The position numbers were made by a program, and so were the translations under genes. This document shows positions 19,301 through 26,939 of a DNA stretch of 46,223 nt, one piece after another. Position 1 is the first letter of the stretch, and every line of letters starts with the position of its first letter. Where the stretch lies: positions 1 to 46,223 of the forward strand of contig OKRB01000150.1 in assembly GCA_900290245.1 (NCBI GenBank). The letters run 5' to 3'. Below the pieces are notes generated by a model, which was not told the DNA's origin, did no database searches, and saw only the letters and a program-made list of their open reading frames with translations. This DNA comes from Candidatus Sulfuritelmatomonas gaucii (GTDB lineage: Bacteria > Acidobacteriota > Terriglobia > Terriglobales > Acidobacteriaceae).

Positions 19301-19456
19301 GAATCGCTGGATGCGCAGACAGTGGATATTGTCGACGCGCTGACGGGCGCACATATTCACTTCAAGCTGCAGCCACAGCGCGGAGCTGCGCTGTTGTTGA
19401 GCCGGCAGGGCGACGTGCTTTCAAACTATGGCGGGGCGGCGGTTGACGCAAAATGA
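16328..19456 (+). CDS. Large clan GH-A glycoside hydrolase, possibly a beta-galactosidase
   Basis: ATG at 16328 lies 11 bases behind GGAGGG and opens a signal peptide (MRSVIGFLLLVVLALTPSRS). Layout: N-terminal Rossmann/GATase-like domain (LLVLPYGSAWPETDWDAIL, GGNLIVLGG), a beta domain, a TIM barrel (about residues 390-720), a second GATase-like domain (GGTLLVTGP) as in GH42 trimerisation domains, and a C-terminal beta domain. Two clan GH-A glutamates are visible: acid/base in AWDLINEPS (codon 17834-17836) and nucleophile in LLIQETGEQ (codon 18359-18361). I cannot fix the family; GH42-like or a related unassigned family is likely. Placed 63 bp after GH74, galactosyl side-chain removal from xyloglucan is plausible but inferred. 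Confidence 0.75.
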   Translation: MRSVIGFLLLVVLALTPSRSFAKTVVFWQPGFPVADSSAPEEAALRTAFAGADFVDAAHLSDALVAPEIDLLVLPYGSAWPETDWDAILKYLDRGGNLIVLGGKAFTHAAYEDASGWHLRAESTAQTLEMFIDGYQQTPGSDGLAFSPNDDVFPKLPQFGWKQAFSPVVRLSVVNYDSSGGTTGGEDMDLTTLAWGERDGHMLAAPVIELDHNANRFVGGRWILLACEPDTDFFSNKELLATLAELAVRKNDRFAFRPRLPLFVPGEALEFAYTPSDALAAQSAGDELHVRVATEDGAEHYDETVPAQRALTLPESANEGKGFHTVEATLLRDGKPLRTYRSGFWMRDWQYLMSGPKLTVGRDYFALDGKPLPVVGTTYMSGDVSRLYLLLPNAYVWDHDMAQIHAAGLNMIRTGLWTTWQHMLAPDGQMSETALRTIEAFLMCARHNDLPVQFNLFAFYPDVFGGENGYLDPVALRAETLYAQSLVERFHAVPFLAWDLINEPSANKNLWRTMPDYDSFEEAAWRKWIADRYPDRARLLHVWAEPSLGMGRNLQFNPAAAGPEVAAQDPFALPSAGAFSPDSVRSGFNPLKVYDYAVFTQWIFTNWVGQMRTMIRGVGSQQLITVGQDEGGVAGRLSPAFYSSQIDFTADHTWWDYDAILWASLAPKFQGKPLLIQETGEQRRLTLDDKLRFSADVEAQQLERKVAIAFAQGAGALEWVWNVNAYMANDNEITIGAVRPDGTEKPEAQVLAAYAAFVNKSPQSFTQIEPPPVTMVISQTLLYSVLGGLALDTQKHALRAMAYCDHAPLRMLTENRLADLGTPKLVFLPSPQGLTDEAWGQLLDYVARGGTLLVTGPVDRNEHWQPVDRMGPLGVKAEVIPLAVRGSMLALPDGKSYPLAFSADVQQSATWTMRFDDGKSLEVVSHGSGRILWTADPVEFAEGYTGAAALYRWALDEAGVKPVFKEVEPLSPAVLAFPTELTDGEVYSFSNESLDAQTVDIVDALTGAHIHFKLQPQRGAALLLSRQGDVLSNYGGAAVDAK

Positions 19457-19477
19457 GCGGCGAGAATTGCTGTGGGC

Positions 19478-19502
19478 CTGACGCATTTTCAGCGTCAGTT
19501 TG
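19478..19502 (+). terminator. Hairpin after the glycosidase operon
   Basis: CTGACGC (19478-19484) and GCGTCAG (19492-19498) form a perfect 7-bp stem with a 7-base loop, followed by a short run of T. It lies 22 bp after the stop of the GH-A gene. This is compatible with a weak intrinsic terminator that separates the operon from the sulfatase. Confidence 0.45.
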
Positions 19503-19664
19503 CCAGCGACGAAGCCTGACGATGATTCTGCATTCCCCTTAGCGGGATTTGGCACGCATCAGAAAATTCGGACCGCTTCTCTCGCTCACTTGCCAGTGCC
19601 ATGCCTGAGAATTTAGTTTTCCTTTGAAGCAAGCGAACATACTTTACTGCATAGAGGTAATTTC

Positions 19665-21260
19665 ATGCCCTCAAATTTGCAATCGACCGGTAAGGCAATC
19701 GATACGATCTCGAGACGGGATGCATTAAAAAGCTTAGGAGGAGTGATCGCGGCCTCGGCAGTCTCCGGGCGGGCGGATACCGCGCCATTCAGCAAGCAGA
19801 GCGGCGCGATGCAAGCTTCACCAGGGACACTTCCGAAGAATCCTAACATCCTGTGGATTACCGGAGAAGGGGTGCCGATCAGCGCCCTGAGTTGTTATGG
19901 CAGCAAGTTGATTGAGACGCCGAATATCGATCGCATTGCGAAAGAGGGCGTGCGGTTTGTCAATTCGTTTTGCACCAATGGGCTCTGTGCGCCGAGCCGC
20001 GCGACGCTTTTGACGGGGACTTACAACCATATCAATGGAATGCTCAGCAACCCTGACGTCGGGAATCTTCCCGAGGACGAGGTTCCGCATTTCGATACGG
20101 CGCAGGAGACATTCCCGAAAATCCTGAAACGACATGGATATCAGACAGGAATGGTGGGCAAGTGGCACCTGCCTGTGAATCCGGCGAAAACCGGTTTTGA
20201 CTATTTCATGTACAAAGAGGGAGCGGGCGGGCCTTATTACGAACCGACTGGGTTCCTGGGCAATCCGAGCCTGGGAAGCGAAGAAATTCAGAAATACCGG
20301 ATTGAAGGCTACGAAACAGACGTAATGACCGACCTGGTGATCAAGGGGATGCAGCAGTTCAAGCAGCCCTTCCTAATGATGGTGCAGTTTTTCAACGCAC
20401 ATCGGCCGTTCGATCCACCACATAAGTACGAGCATCTCTACGACAACGTGCGGATACCGGAGCCGGGCACGTTCTGGGATAACTATGAGCACCGGGCGAG
20501 CCCGGCGCGCGACGCGAGGATGCGGATTGAAGATATGCCGGACTTCCATCCGCCGGATGATCTGACCGCACGGCAGCGCAAGCAATGGAACTATCAACGC
20601 TTCGTGGAGCATTTTCTGGGCACGCTTCGCTCGCAGGATGACAATATCGGCCGCTTGCTCGAGTACCTGGAGAAGAATGGCCTGGCCGAAAACACGATTG
20701 TGGTGTACACAACCGATCACGGCTTTTTCATGGGCGACCACGGGTGGTTTGACAAGCGATTCATGTACGAACAGGCCATTTGCGTGCCCTGGATGATTCG
20801 TTGCCCCGGTCTTGGCGCGCCGGGCACTGTGCGCAACGACTGGGTGATCAACATCGACAATGCGCCGACAGCACTGGACCTAGTCGGTCTTCCGATTCCT
20901 GCCGAGATGCAAGGCAAGAGCATTCTGCCGATTTTGCGCGGAGATACCCAACCCGCCGAGGCGCCTGCCCTTTACTACCACTACTACGAATTCGGCTCTC
21001 CGCATTGGGTTGCGCCGCACTATGGGATTCGAACGGAGCGGTACAAACTCATCAGCTATTACGACCGGAACGAGTGGGAGCTTTTCGACCTCGAGAAGGA
21101 TCCGGACGAGATGGAAAGCTTGATTATCGACAATGGCCGCCGCGTGCAGCCGGGCTACGAGGGCGTTGTGCAGGACCTGGTTGGCAAGCTCAAGCAGATG
21201 CGCGAACGCTACAAGGACACAACCGGGCGGCCAGTGAAATTGCAATTGCTGGGCGACTAG
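19665..21260 (+). CDS. Type I sulfatase, Tat-type signal
   Basis: The 531 residues begin with a twin-arginine-like leader (SRRDALKSLGGVIAASAVSG). The core is an alkaline-phosphatase-fold sulfatase: NILWITGEGVPISALSCYGS (metal site), the formylglycine motif C-A-P-S-R in NGLCAPSRATLLTG (Cys108, to be oxidised by a formylglycine-generating enzyme that is not in this window), GMVGKWHLP, and YTTDHGFFMGDHGWFDKRF. A ribosome site AGAGG precedes the ATG at 19665. It would hydrolyse sulfate esters on a carbohydrate; the substrate is unknown. It follows the xyloglucan-type glycosidases in the same direction but behind a hairpin and about 200 bp, so it may be a separate unit. Confidence 0.9.
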   Translation: MPSNLQSTGKAIDTISRRDALKSLGGVIAASAVSGRADTAPFSKQSGAMQASPGTLPKNPNILWITGEGVPISALSCYGSKLIETPNIDRIAKEGVRFVNSFCTNGLCAPSRATLLTGTYNHINGMLSNPDVGNLPEDEVPHFDTAQETFPKILKRHGYQTGMVGKWHLPVNPAKTGFDYFMYKEGAGGPYYEPTGFLGNPSLGSEEIQKYRIEGYETDVMTDLVIKGMQQFKQPFLMMVQFFNAHRPFDPPHKYEHLYDNVRIPEPGTFWDNYEHRASPARDARMRIEDMPDFHPPDDLTARQRKQWNYQRFVEHFLGTLRSQDDNIGRLLEYLEKNGLAENTIVVYTTDHGFFMGDHGWFDKRFMYEQAICVPWMIRCPGLGAPGTVRNDWVINIDNAPTALDLVGLPIPAEMQGKSILPILRGDTQPAEAPALYYHYYEFGSPHWVAPHYGIRTERYKLISYYDRNEWELFDLEKDPDEMESLIIDNGRRVQPGYEGVVQDLVGKLKQMRERYKDTTGRPVKLQLLGD

Positions 21261-21317
21261 AGCGAACTCCTCATCACTCTTCAGCGGTCGAAAGGCTCTC
21301 TCTCAGTTCCCCGAACG

Positions 21318-21671
21318 TTAGGGCGAGTCCATTGCCCACTTCGCGGTCGCCGTTCGTGCGGCGTCAAGGTTGTTTTGGGCATCGGCATCGTCGGGGTCGA
21401 TATGCATGGCGGTTTCCAATTCGGCGGTGACGCCGGAGGAGCCGCCGGCCTTGAGTAGCGCAAAATTGCGCTCAAAGATGCCGTGGCTCTGGCCAAGGCG
21501 CAGCGCAGACGGTAGGATCAGCTCACGCAGAAGGTCCACCTCGCTACCCGGTTGTGCGATTGTAGCGGCAACGATGCCCGTGCCATCTTGACAGACGCCA
21601 TGAGCCAACGAGGCGCAAGGCCGCGGCCGATTTGCTGCCGAATCGGAAGCCACCTGATCCATTGACGCCAT
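21318..21671 (-). CDS. Hypothetical protein with TPR-like tail, 117 aa
   Basis: The start ATG (21671-21669) immediately follows the TGA of the GGDEF gene (21674-21672), so translation may be coupled. The first ~35 residues look unstructured. The rest reads like the C-terminal end of a TPR-containing protein (EVDLLRELILPSALRLGQSH, then AELETAMHIDPDDADAQNNL). I do not recognise the family. It could be a relic of a longer gene whose 5' part was replaced by the cyclase gene. Confidence 0.4.
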   Translation of the reverse strand: MASMDQVASDSAANRPRPCASLAHGVCQDGTGIVAATIAQPGSEVDLLRELILPSALRLGQSHGIFERNFALLKAGGSSGVTAELETAMHIDPDDADAQNNLDAARTATAKWAMDSP

Positions 21672-22733
21672 TCACAACCGCGTACCGTCACGCGCAGCGT
21701 CCTTCTGGGCATACATCGCCGCGTCAGCGCGCGACAGCAGTTCTTTCATCTTCTCGTCTGGGGCGCGCTCAGCGAGACCGATCGACGCATTCAGCTCGAG
21801 CTTTATCCGGCCCGATGGGGAGGAAATGGCGTAACTGCCACAGACCCATTTGCGCACCCGCTCAGTTTGCGCGGAGGCCTCGGCAAGGCCGCAGTCGAGG
21901 AGGATGAGGAACTCATCGCCGCCCCAGCGGCCAATGATGTCTGTCGAGCGGCACGCCGACTTGAGCTCACCGGCGAATTGTTTCAACACTTCGTCGCCGA
22001 CGACGTGCCCGAACTGGTCATTGACCTTCTTGAACCCGTCGATATCGGCAACGGCTATGCAAAAGCGGCGCGGCGCGGCCATATGCCGTTCGATCTGGCT
22101 CTCGAGGTAGAGCCGGCTGCGTAGTTTCGTGAGCGCATCCCGCGAGGCCAGTTCTTCGGCCGCCTCAAGCTTTGCCTCGTAATCCGAAACCTTCTTGCGA
22201 AGCTCCTCGACGGCGGCTTTGCCTTCTTCGCTCATGCGCTGGATGGAGCTTTTCAACTCCGCAGTGCTCTTCTCGATCGATGCGCGAATCTCGGTGAGGT
22301 CCTCAAGGCTGGCGATGGCCTGCAGGCGATCGGTCACGGCGTGCATCTGGCCCGCGCAGCGCTGATCGCGGGCGCCCACGCTCTCGGCGGTGCGGGCTAC
22401 GGTCAGCAGCAGTTCCCTCACCTCGCCGGCTTTCTCGCGATAGTGCCGCGCCGTCCGCCGGCCCCACTCACGCAGCTGCACCTGCGCGTCCTTGTCGGTG
22501 GTTTGGATGGCCTCGCGGCTCATCGTCACGACGAGGCCTTCCTGGAGCTCGCGCAGACAGTGTTTCAACTCGTCGCCCAGACCGGGACACGCCTCGAGGC
22601 TGCAATTGCCCATCTCCATTAGCGCCGAACCATAAGCCGCCAGGGCCACCGCAAGGATCCCCGTCTCCGGAAGATCCTCTTCGCCGGTCGGCGGAACGCG
22701 TTCCCCGTCAAGATATCTTTTGAGCGAGATCAT
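21672..22733 (-). CDS. Diguanylate cyclase, GGDEF domain with coiled-coil sensor region
   Basis: The 353 residues have an N-terminal helical region (1-~175; repeated charged heptads such as STAELKSSIQRMSEEGKAAV) and a C-terminal GGDEF domain: VADIDGFKKVNDQFGHVVGD, GRWGGDEFLILL, ASIGLAE. The active-site GGDEF is intact. An RxxD inhibitory site (R-S-T-D) stands five residues before it, so product inhibition by c-di-GMP is expected. No transmembrane segment is visible, so it is cytoplasmic. It would make c-di-GMP from two GTP. It sits between the sulfatase and the fucosidase genes; a link to surface or attachment control is possible but not shown. Confidence 0.92.
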   Translation of the reverse strand: MISLKRYLDGERVPPTGEEDLPETGILAVALAAYGSALMEMGNCSLEACPGLGDELKHCLRELQEGLVVTMSREAIQTTDKDAQVQLREWGRRTARHYREKAGEVRELLLTVARTAESVGARDQRCAGQMHAVTDRLQAIASLEDLTEIRASIEKSTAELKSSIQRMSEEGKAAVEELRKKVSDYEAKLEAAEELASRDALTKLRSRLYLESQIERHMAAPRRFCIAVADIDGFKKVNDQFGHVVGDEVLKQFAGELKSACRSTDIIGRWGGDEFLILLDCGLAEASAQTERVRKWVCGSYAISSPSGRIKLELNASIGLAERAPDEKMKELLSRADAAMYAQKDAARDGTRL

Positions 22734-22923
22734 CGGCAGTCCAGGCGAGCGTCGCCACTCCGACTATCGGCAGATTTCGCGGTTTCGTCAGTGATTCGTT
22801 TGTCCGCGTGCAGTCCCTACTGATTCCTTGCTGAATAGAGTTAATCTTGGCGGTACCGCAAGGTCGACCGCCCATCCCGCGGCTGATCTGATTCACTGCA
22901 AACTGATTCAGGGCAACGCCAGC

Positions 22924-24039
22924 TCAAATGTTGGCGTTCATACGCAAACGATTCAACGCGCGGATACTGGATTCGGGGATCAATCCGTGATTGTTCGGTG
23001 GAACGTCGAGGAGTAGATTGACGCCGCGTGCCTTGCAATCAGCAAACTGCATGGTGAGTGCGCTATCAGCACGCGGAAGGTCGCCTTCGACCCAAAACCA
23101 CTGCTTGCCGATTGGATCGCAGACTTCTCCCGGCATGTAGTATTCCTTGCCCTCGATTTGCCGCCATTTGTTGAAAGTGGGGCCGCTCGGCAAGCTCCGC
23201 TCAAGGGCAATCAGATCCGACGGCCAAGCATAGTCGACATCATATTTGTCCTGGGCGGATATACCGCTATTCATCATGATTACGGTGCCAGGCTGCAGAG
23301 ATGCCATCTGTTCGTAAAGGAATGTGCGGTAGCCGCGTCCAAGGACTTGGGGAATGTCGATCCACATTTCGGCGATGGCGCCATATTGCGTCAATAACTC
23401 GGTTAACTGAGCTGTCTGGAAAGTCTGGTAACGCGAGGTGGTGTAAGCAGCGAACCAGCCAGTGGGGTCAGACGGTGTTTGGCTCCCAAACCGATTGTGA
23501 TTATCCCAAGAACAGTAATAAAGGCCCGGCAACACTCCTTTATCTCGACAAGCACTCGCAAATTTTTCAATCACATCGGTTTTGTCAGCGCTATTTGTGA
23601 CGGAGTAATCAGTGTTTTTGGTCGGCCAAAGGCAATGGCCGGCGACGTGCTTGGCTGTCAGGATGGCGTATTTCATGCCGGCGTCTCGTGCGACAGACAC
23701 CCATTGCGCAACATCCAATCGGTCTGGAGCATACATGGCAGCGGGGGCTTTTCCGTCGGGGAGTTCGTTTCCCAAAAACGTACTCATGCCAAAATGAATG
23801 AACATCCCATAACCCAGCTTCTCCCACGCATAGAGTTGGTTCAGGCTCAACCGCTGGCTGCTTGCGTCATGATTCGGATTCGACGATTTCTTCTGCGCTA
23901 CCATCTGCGTTACTGAAGTGCAGGAAACAGCCGCCGCTCCCAATGACGCCTGCTTCAAGAAGGACCGGCGCGTTAGACAAGGCCGCGCTTCTGAGGGCAA
24001 CGTGTTTGCTGTGGACGGCATGTTCAATCTGATCATCAC
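22924..24039 (-). CDS. GH29 alpha-L-fucosidase, Tat-exported
   Basis: ATG at 24039 lies behind AAAGGA. A twin-arginine signal (TRRSFLKQASLGAAAVSC) precedes the GH29 TIM barrel: WEKLGYGMFIHFGMSTF (substrate-binding HFG), YAILTAKHVAGHCLWPT, GLYYCSWDNHNRFG, and AEMWIDIPQ with the likely nucleophile Asp. The C-terminal block ARGVNLLLDVPPNNHG is typical. At 371 aa it is a short, single-domain form without the C-terminal beta-sandwich. It would release alpha-L-fucose, which fits trimming of fucogalactoxyloglucan together with the GH31, GH74 and GH-A genes at 11-19 kb. It is on the opposite strand, so it is separately transcribed. Confidence 0.88.
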   Translation of the reverse strand: MMIRLNMPSTANTLPSEARPCLTRRSFLKQASLGAAAVSCTSVTQMVAQKKSSNPNHDASSQRLSLNQLYAWEKLGYGMFIHFGMSTFLGNELPDGKAPAAMYAPDRLDVAQWVSVARDAGMKYAILTAKHVAGHCLWPTKNTDYSVTNSADKTDVIEKFASACRDKGVLPGLYYCSWDNHNRFGSQTPSDPTGWFAAYTTSRYQTFQTAQLTELLTQYGAIAEMWIDIPQVLGRGYRTFLYEQMASLQPGTVIMMNSGISAQDKYDVDYAWPSDLIALERSLPSGPTFNKWRQIEGKEYYMPGEVCDPIGKQWFWVEGDLPRADSALTMQFADCKARGVNLLLDVPPNNHGLIPESSIRALNRLRMNANI

Positions 24040-24945
24040 GATTTCCTTTCAGACGTGAAGCTTGTGTCGGTTTCGACGCGCAAGTTCGGGGCAAACACCG
24101 TTACATTCAAAGTCGAAAGCGAATGACGGCTCTGAATTGTCCTGCGCAAAAATGTCATGCGCAGGCAAATGGAGCGTCGTTCCCGAACTCGGGCTCAGGA
24201 ATGTCTCCGATTTCGACCTGGGAGAGTTGTCGTCAGATCGGGCTGTCCTATTCTCCTGCAACTGTGAGGACAATGCGCGCATGCCACCAAACAACATCTC
24301 CGCGGCATGGAGTGATGCGTGTCGTAAAGTGCACCTTACCGCGTGCGCCCAAATGCGCCAAATAAGGACTTCACGCTACGGGTACTAATTGCTTCGGCGC
24401 GGCCCTATTGTTTTGGAGGAAAGTGCTTGATTCTAAACTGGCTGCCCCTCAAGGGGTCATATCGAGTTAATCTAAATGATTTATATACGGCAGTTGCGAA
24501 GATACCCCGTGTTGTACCCCAACATTTTGGCGGATGAAATCGCACCAAATCGCACCATTTGAAACCGCTTCGACCCGTTATTTCGACAAACTTGTTTTGA
24601 ACTCTGCCGAATTCGACGATTCCTCATCCGCGAACGAAACCCGTGACTTCTGCTGTGACGACACCAACTGTTTACCGACGAGAATTCACGGGTAGCCGAC
24701 AAGCCGCCCGGAACTCTTTCAATGAGTGCTTTTCGCAACAGTCAAGGGTTGCATTCGTGGAGCCGTCACCCATCGCTTTCGTCAATTTGCGGACCGGATT
24801 CGGACTGCTTCGGTGACAGATCAAGGAAGGTGCTCCTCCATGCGATCGGTGATCCCCGTGATCCGGTAGCCGATGTCTTTATAAGCCTGCGTATGGTGTC
24901 AGGCGATCGCACCCGTGCCGATAATTTCCCCTCCCAAAGGAGATT
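24040..24945. other. About 0.9 kb without a convincing gene
   Basis: Short overlapping ORFs exist on both strands (e.g. 24062-24388 plus, 24049-24297 minus, 24481-24738 minus) but none shows a family motif or a good ribosome site. The minus-strand edge at 24040-24110 must carry the fucosidase promoter. The stretch next to the broken Crp remnant is probably decayed sequence. Confidence 0.4.
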
Positions 24946-25179
24946 CACTCCCACTTTCGGCTGGCGCGGATTCTCCTGTTGATGGCGGAATTTGGCAAGC
25001 CGGGTGGCCCGGAAAGGACAATCCCCAAAATCTCGCAGGAGACCCTAACGGAGATGATCGGCACGACCCGCTCCCGGGTCAGCTTCTTCATGAACCGCTT
25101 TCGCAACCTCAGCTTTATTGAATAGGACGGTGGCATCCGTGTCGATAGGTCGCTGCTTAATGTCGTCCTCCAGGATTGA
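24946..25179 (+). pseudogene. Crp/Fnr-family regulator, C-terminal remnant A
   Basis: The frame reads RLARILLLMAEFGKPG, then SQETLTEMIGTTRSRVSFFM, NRF and a final LLNVVLQD. It aligns through the whole C-terminal winged-helix part with the intact regulator at 32604-33416 (RLARILLLMAEFGKPGE ... QETLAEMIGTTRSRVSFFM ... LLNVVLLD). It has an in-frame TAG at 25123-25125 and lacks the cNMP-binding half. The recognition helix is nearly unchanged despite the loss, so the break is fairly young. It lies 217 bp upstream of a response regulator in the same direction, as does remnant B at 45.8 kb. Confidence 0.85.
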
Positions 25180-25305
25180 GCTCCATCTGGAAAGCTTCTC
25201 TATAATTCAATATCAGTTTTGTAATCAAACACTTCATCGGCAGCACTGCGCCCGAAGAATGCGATGGGAATGCGGCGAGAATTCCTTCATTTCTAGATTT
25301 CTAGC

Positions 25306-25349
25306 TTGTGTTCAAAACTGCTCATCATTGCGGCAAATACGACGGCATA
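25306..25349 (+). repeat. Conserved leader block A ahead of response regulator
   Basis: These 44 bases match 45599-45642 (reverse strand) at about 38 positions by eye. Each block begins 46-48 bp before the ATG of its response regulator. It begins TTGTGTTCAAAA and ends GACGGCATA. Because flanking spacer sequence has diverged, this block may be a promoter or regulator-binding site kept by selection. Confidence 0.7.
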
Positions 25350-25396
25350 ATCTCTCTACCCCCTGCATCACCCCTGATGCAGGCTGGAGGTCAGAT

Positions 25397-26050
25397 ATGC
25401 CCAATGCCAAAGCAAGCCTTCTCATCGTAGACGATGCGCTTTCGATTCGAATGGTGCTATCGCAAATTCTTGGGAGGAATGGGTATACTGCGCGCTCTGC
25501 GGAGGACGGTGTCTCAGCTTTAGCTGAGATCCGGCGCGAAGTTCCCGATTTCCTCATCTCCGACCTCAACACGCCCGGCATGTCCGGCTTTGAACTCCTT
25601 AGAGTGGTCCAGCGCCAGTTTCCTTCGATTCGAGTTATTGCCATGAGTGGCGCGTTTTCCGGAGACGGAATCCCTTCCGGCGTTGCTGCCGATGCCTTCT
25701 TTCAAAAGGGCCGCGGTTTTGATGACTTGTTGAAGATGATGAAATCCCTCCCCCCGCCGGAGAGACGGGCGCAGCAGCCTGCTGCTGCGCCTGCGCCGGT
25801 CTGGATCTCGAGATACGAGCGCAACGCTGCTGGAGAGGGCTACGCAACGATTGAGTGTTCGGAGTGCCTGAGAACTTTTCCCAAGGGACTCAACGGCACG
25901 ATCAATCCGGTCAATGAAACGAATTGTCTCTATTGCGGGAGCCTGGTTAGCTACATGATCCTTCACTCCGACGATCAGGCATCTTTGTTGCCATTTCAGC
26001 ACGAGCGCTCCTCTCAGACGCCAGCGCTTCAACCCATGCGGGAACTCTAG
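25397..26050 (+). CDS. Response regulator: receiver domain plus C-terminal zinc-ribbon-like tail
   Basis: GGAGG at 25386-25390 fixes the ATG at 25397 (217 aa). Residues 5-125 are a CheY-like receiver: acidic pair Asp12-Asp13, phospho-acceptor Asp56 in LISDLNTPGMSGFELL, Ser in IAMSGAF, Lys in AFFQKG. There is no HTH output domain. Instead the C-terminus has CxxC-x19-CxxC (ECSECLR ... NCLYCGS), a likely zinc ribbon that could bind a protein or nucleic acid. The cognate kinase is not in the window. A paralogous receiver sits at 45144-45551, and both follow a Crp C-terminal remnant and a conserved 44-bp leader block. Confidence 0.9.
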   Translation: MPNAKASLLIVDDALSIRMVLSQILGRNGYTARSAEDGVSALAEIRREVPDFLISDLNTPGMSGFELLRVVQRQFPSIRVIAMSGAFSGDGIPSGVAADAFFQKGRGFDDLLKMMKSLPPPERRAQQPAAAPAPVWISRYERNAAGEGYATIECSECLRTFPKGLNGTINPVNETNCLYCGSLVSYMILHSDDQASLLPFQHERSSQTPALQPMREL

Positions 26051-26092
26051 CTATGAAGTTCATCTTCGAAGAGCAACGGAAAGAGGCACACG

Positions 26093-26617
26093 ATGCTGAG
26101 AATAACCGAGTTTAGCGTGCTCTTGCGCGCAGGGACCGAATTGCCCCCAAGCCTCATCATGAAGAGAGGCGATTTTATGGACGGCTGGAACATCGTCCGA
26201 CCGGGAGGCGCGAGCCTGCTGGGAAAAACGATTCGAAAATGCGGATGGCATTTCATCCGAATAGCCGACGAATCGCTGCGAAGCGGCGTTGGCGAATCGT
26301 CACAGCAGGCTATCGCTTCTGCACTTCTGCTGGCTGTTCGCAGCTTCAGTGAATATTTCAATGCGGTGGAAGTTCGAAATATTCACCTGACAAAGTACCC
26401 GTGGTTCGTTCTAGGCAGGGTCGGAGTCTGTCCGTACAGAATCCAGCAAAGTCCGGTTCAGTATGTGCCAGACGATGCGCTGTCCCTTCCGGCCACCGCC
26501 CGGAGGAGGCAATTGCCGGTCAATGCATCGCGGCTATCTTCACAGTTCGGCCGCGCATTGCCAATACTTAAAGAAGCACCGACTTTGTCCAGTTATGCAC
26601 AGGAGGAGCCGCAATGA
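26093..26617 (+). CDS. Conserved-looking hypothetical protein, 174 aa
   Basis: AAAGAGG precedes the ATG, 42 bp after the response regulator stop, so the two are probably co-transcribed. The protein is soluble, with a compact alpha/beta-looking core (MDGWNIVRPGGASLLGKTIR, GWHFIRIADESLRSGVG, AIASALLLAVRSFSEYFNAV, YPWFVLGRVGVCPYRIQQSP) and a loose C-terminal tail. It resembles proteins of unknown function I associate with Acidobacteria. No catalytic motif or membrane segment is visible. The neighbour suggests a signalling-related job, which is only inference. Confidence 0.7.
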   Translation: MLRITEFSVLLRAGTELPPSLIMKRGDFMDGWNIVRPGGASLLGKTIRKCGWHFIRIADESLRSGVGESSQQAIASALLLAVRSFSEYFNAVEVRNIHLTKYPWFVLGRVGVCPYRIQQSPVQYVPDDALSLPATARRRQLPVNASRLSSQFGRALPILKEAPTLSSYAQEEPQ

Positions 26618-26721
26618 CGATCCTGGAAATGGTGTTGCCCCTGTTCATTTTTTACTGGGCCTTGCGTGTTCCGGGAAAGCCGGTTTGCGACCGTGAACGC
26701 TCCCGCCGGTCATGCCGATAG
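26614..26721 (+). CDS. Small membrane peptide, 35 aa
   Basis: A strong AGGAGG (26601-26606) lies 7 bases before an ATG at 26614, which overlaps the TGA of the upstream gene (ATGA). The peptide has one hydrophobic stretch (MTILEMVLPLFIFYWALRV) and a basic, Cys-containing tail. Too short for family assignment, but the ribosome site and coupling support expression. Confidence 0.4.
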   Translation: MTILEMVLPLFIFYWALRVPGKPVCDRERSRRSCR

Positions 26722-26900
26722 AGTTTGCCATCGGGCCTCACCATGCTTTCTTTGCCGCTGCCTCAATACTTCCTTTCTACTACGCAGACAAGATCACTCA
26801 GCCCGAAGTAGCACAGTCGCGGTCCGCATCGTTTGCACCGCAAGTGGTCGAAACTGCTCAGACTCACAGGATTTGTCCCGCTACGCTCGGTGATGGTTGA
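26712..26900 (+). CDS. Possible small protein, 62 aa
   Basis: The ATG at 26712 overlaps the end of the 35-aa ORF in another frame. The peptide begins with a moderately hydrophobic segment (AFFAAASILPFYYAD) and ends in a polar tail. There is no clear ribosome site and no family. It may simply be an open frame. Confidence 0.2.
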   Translation: MPIEFAIGPHHAFFAAASILPFYYADKITQPEVAQSRSASFAPQVVETAQTHRICPATLGDG

Positions 26901-26939
26901 GGCAGGCAATGACGGCCCCAACCATTGCGAGGAGAATTC

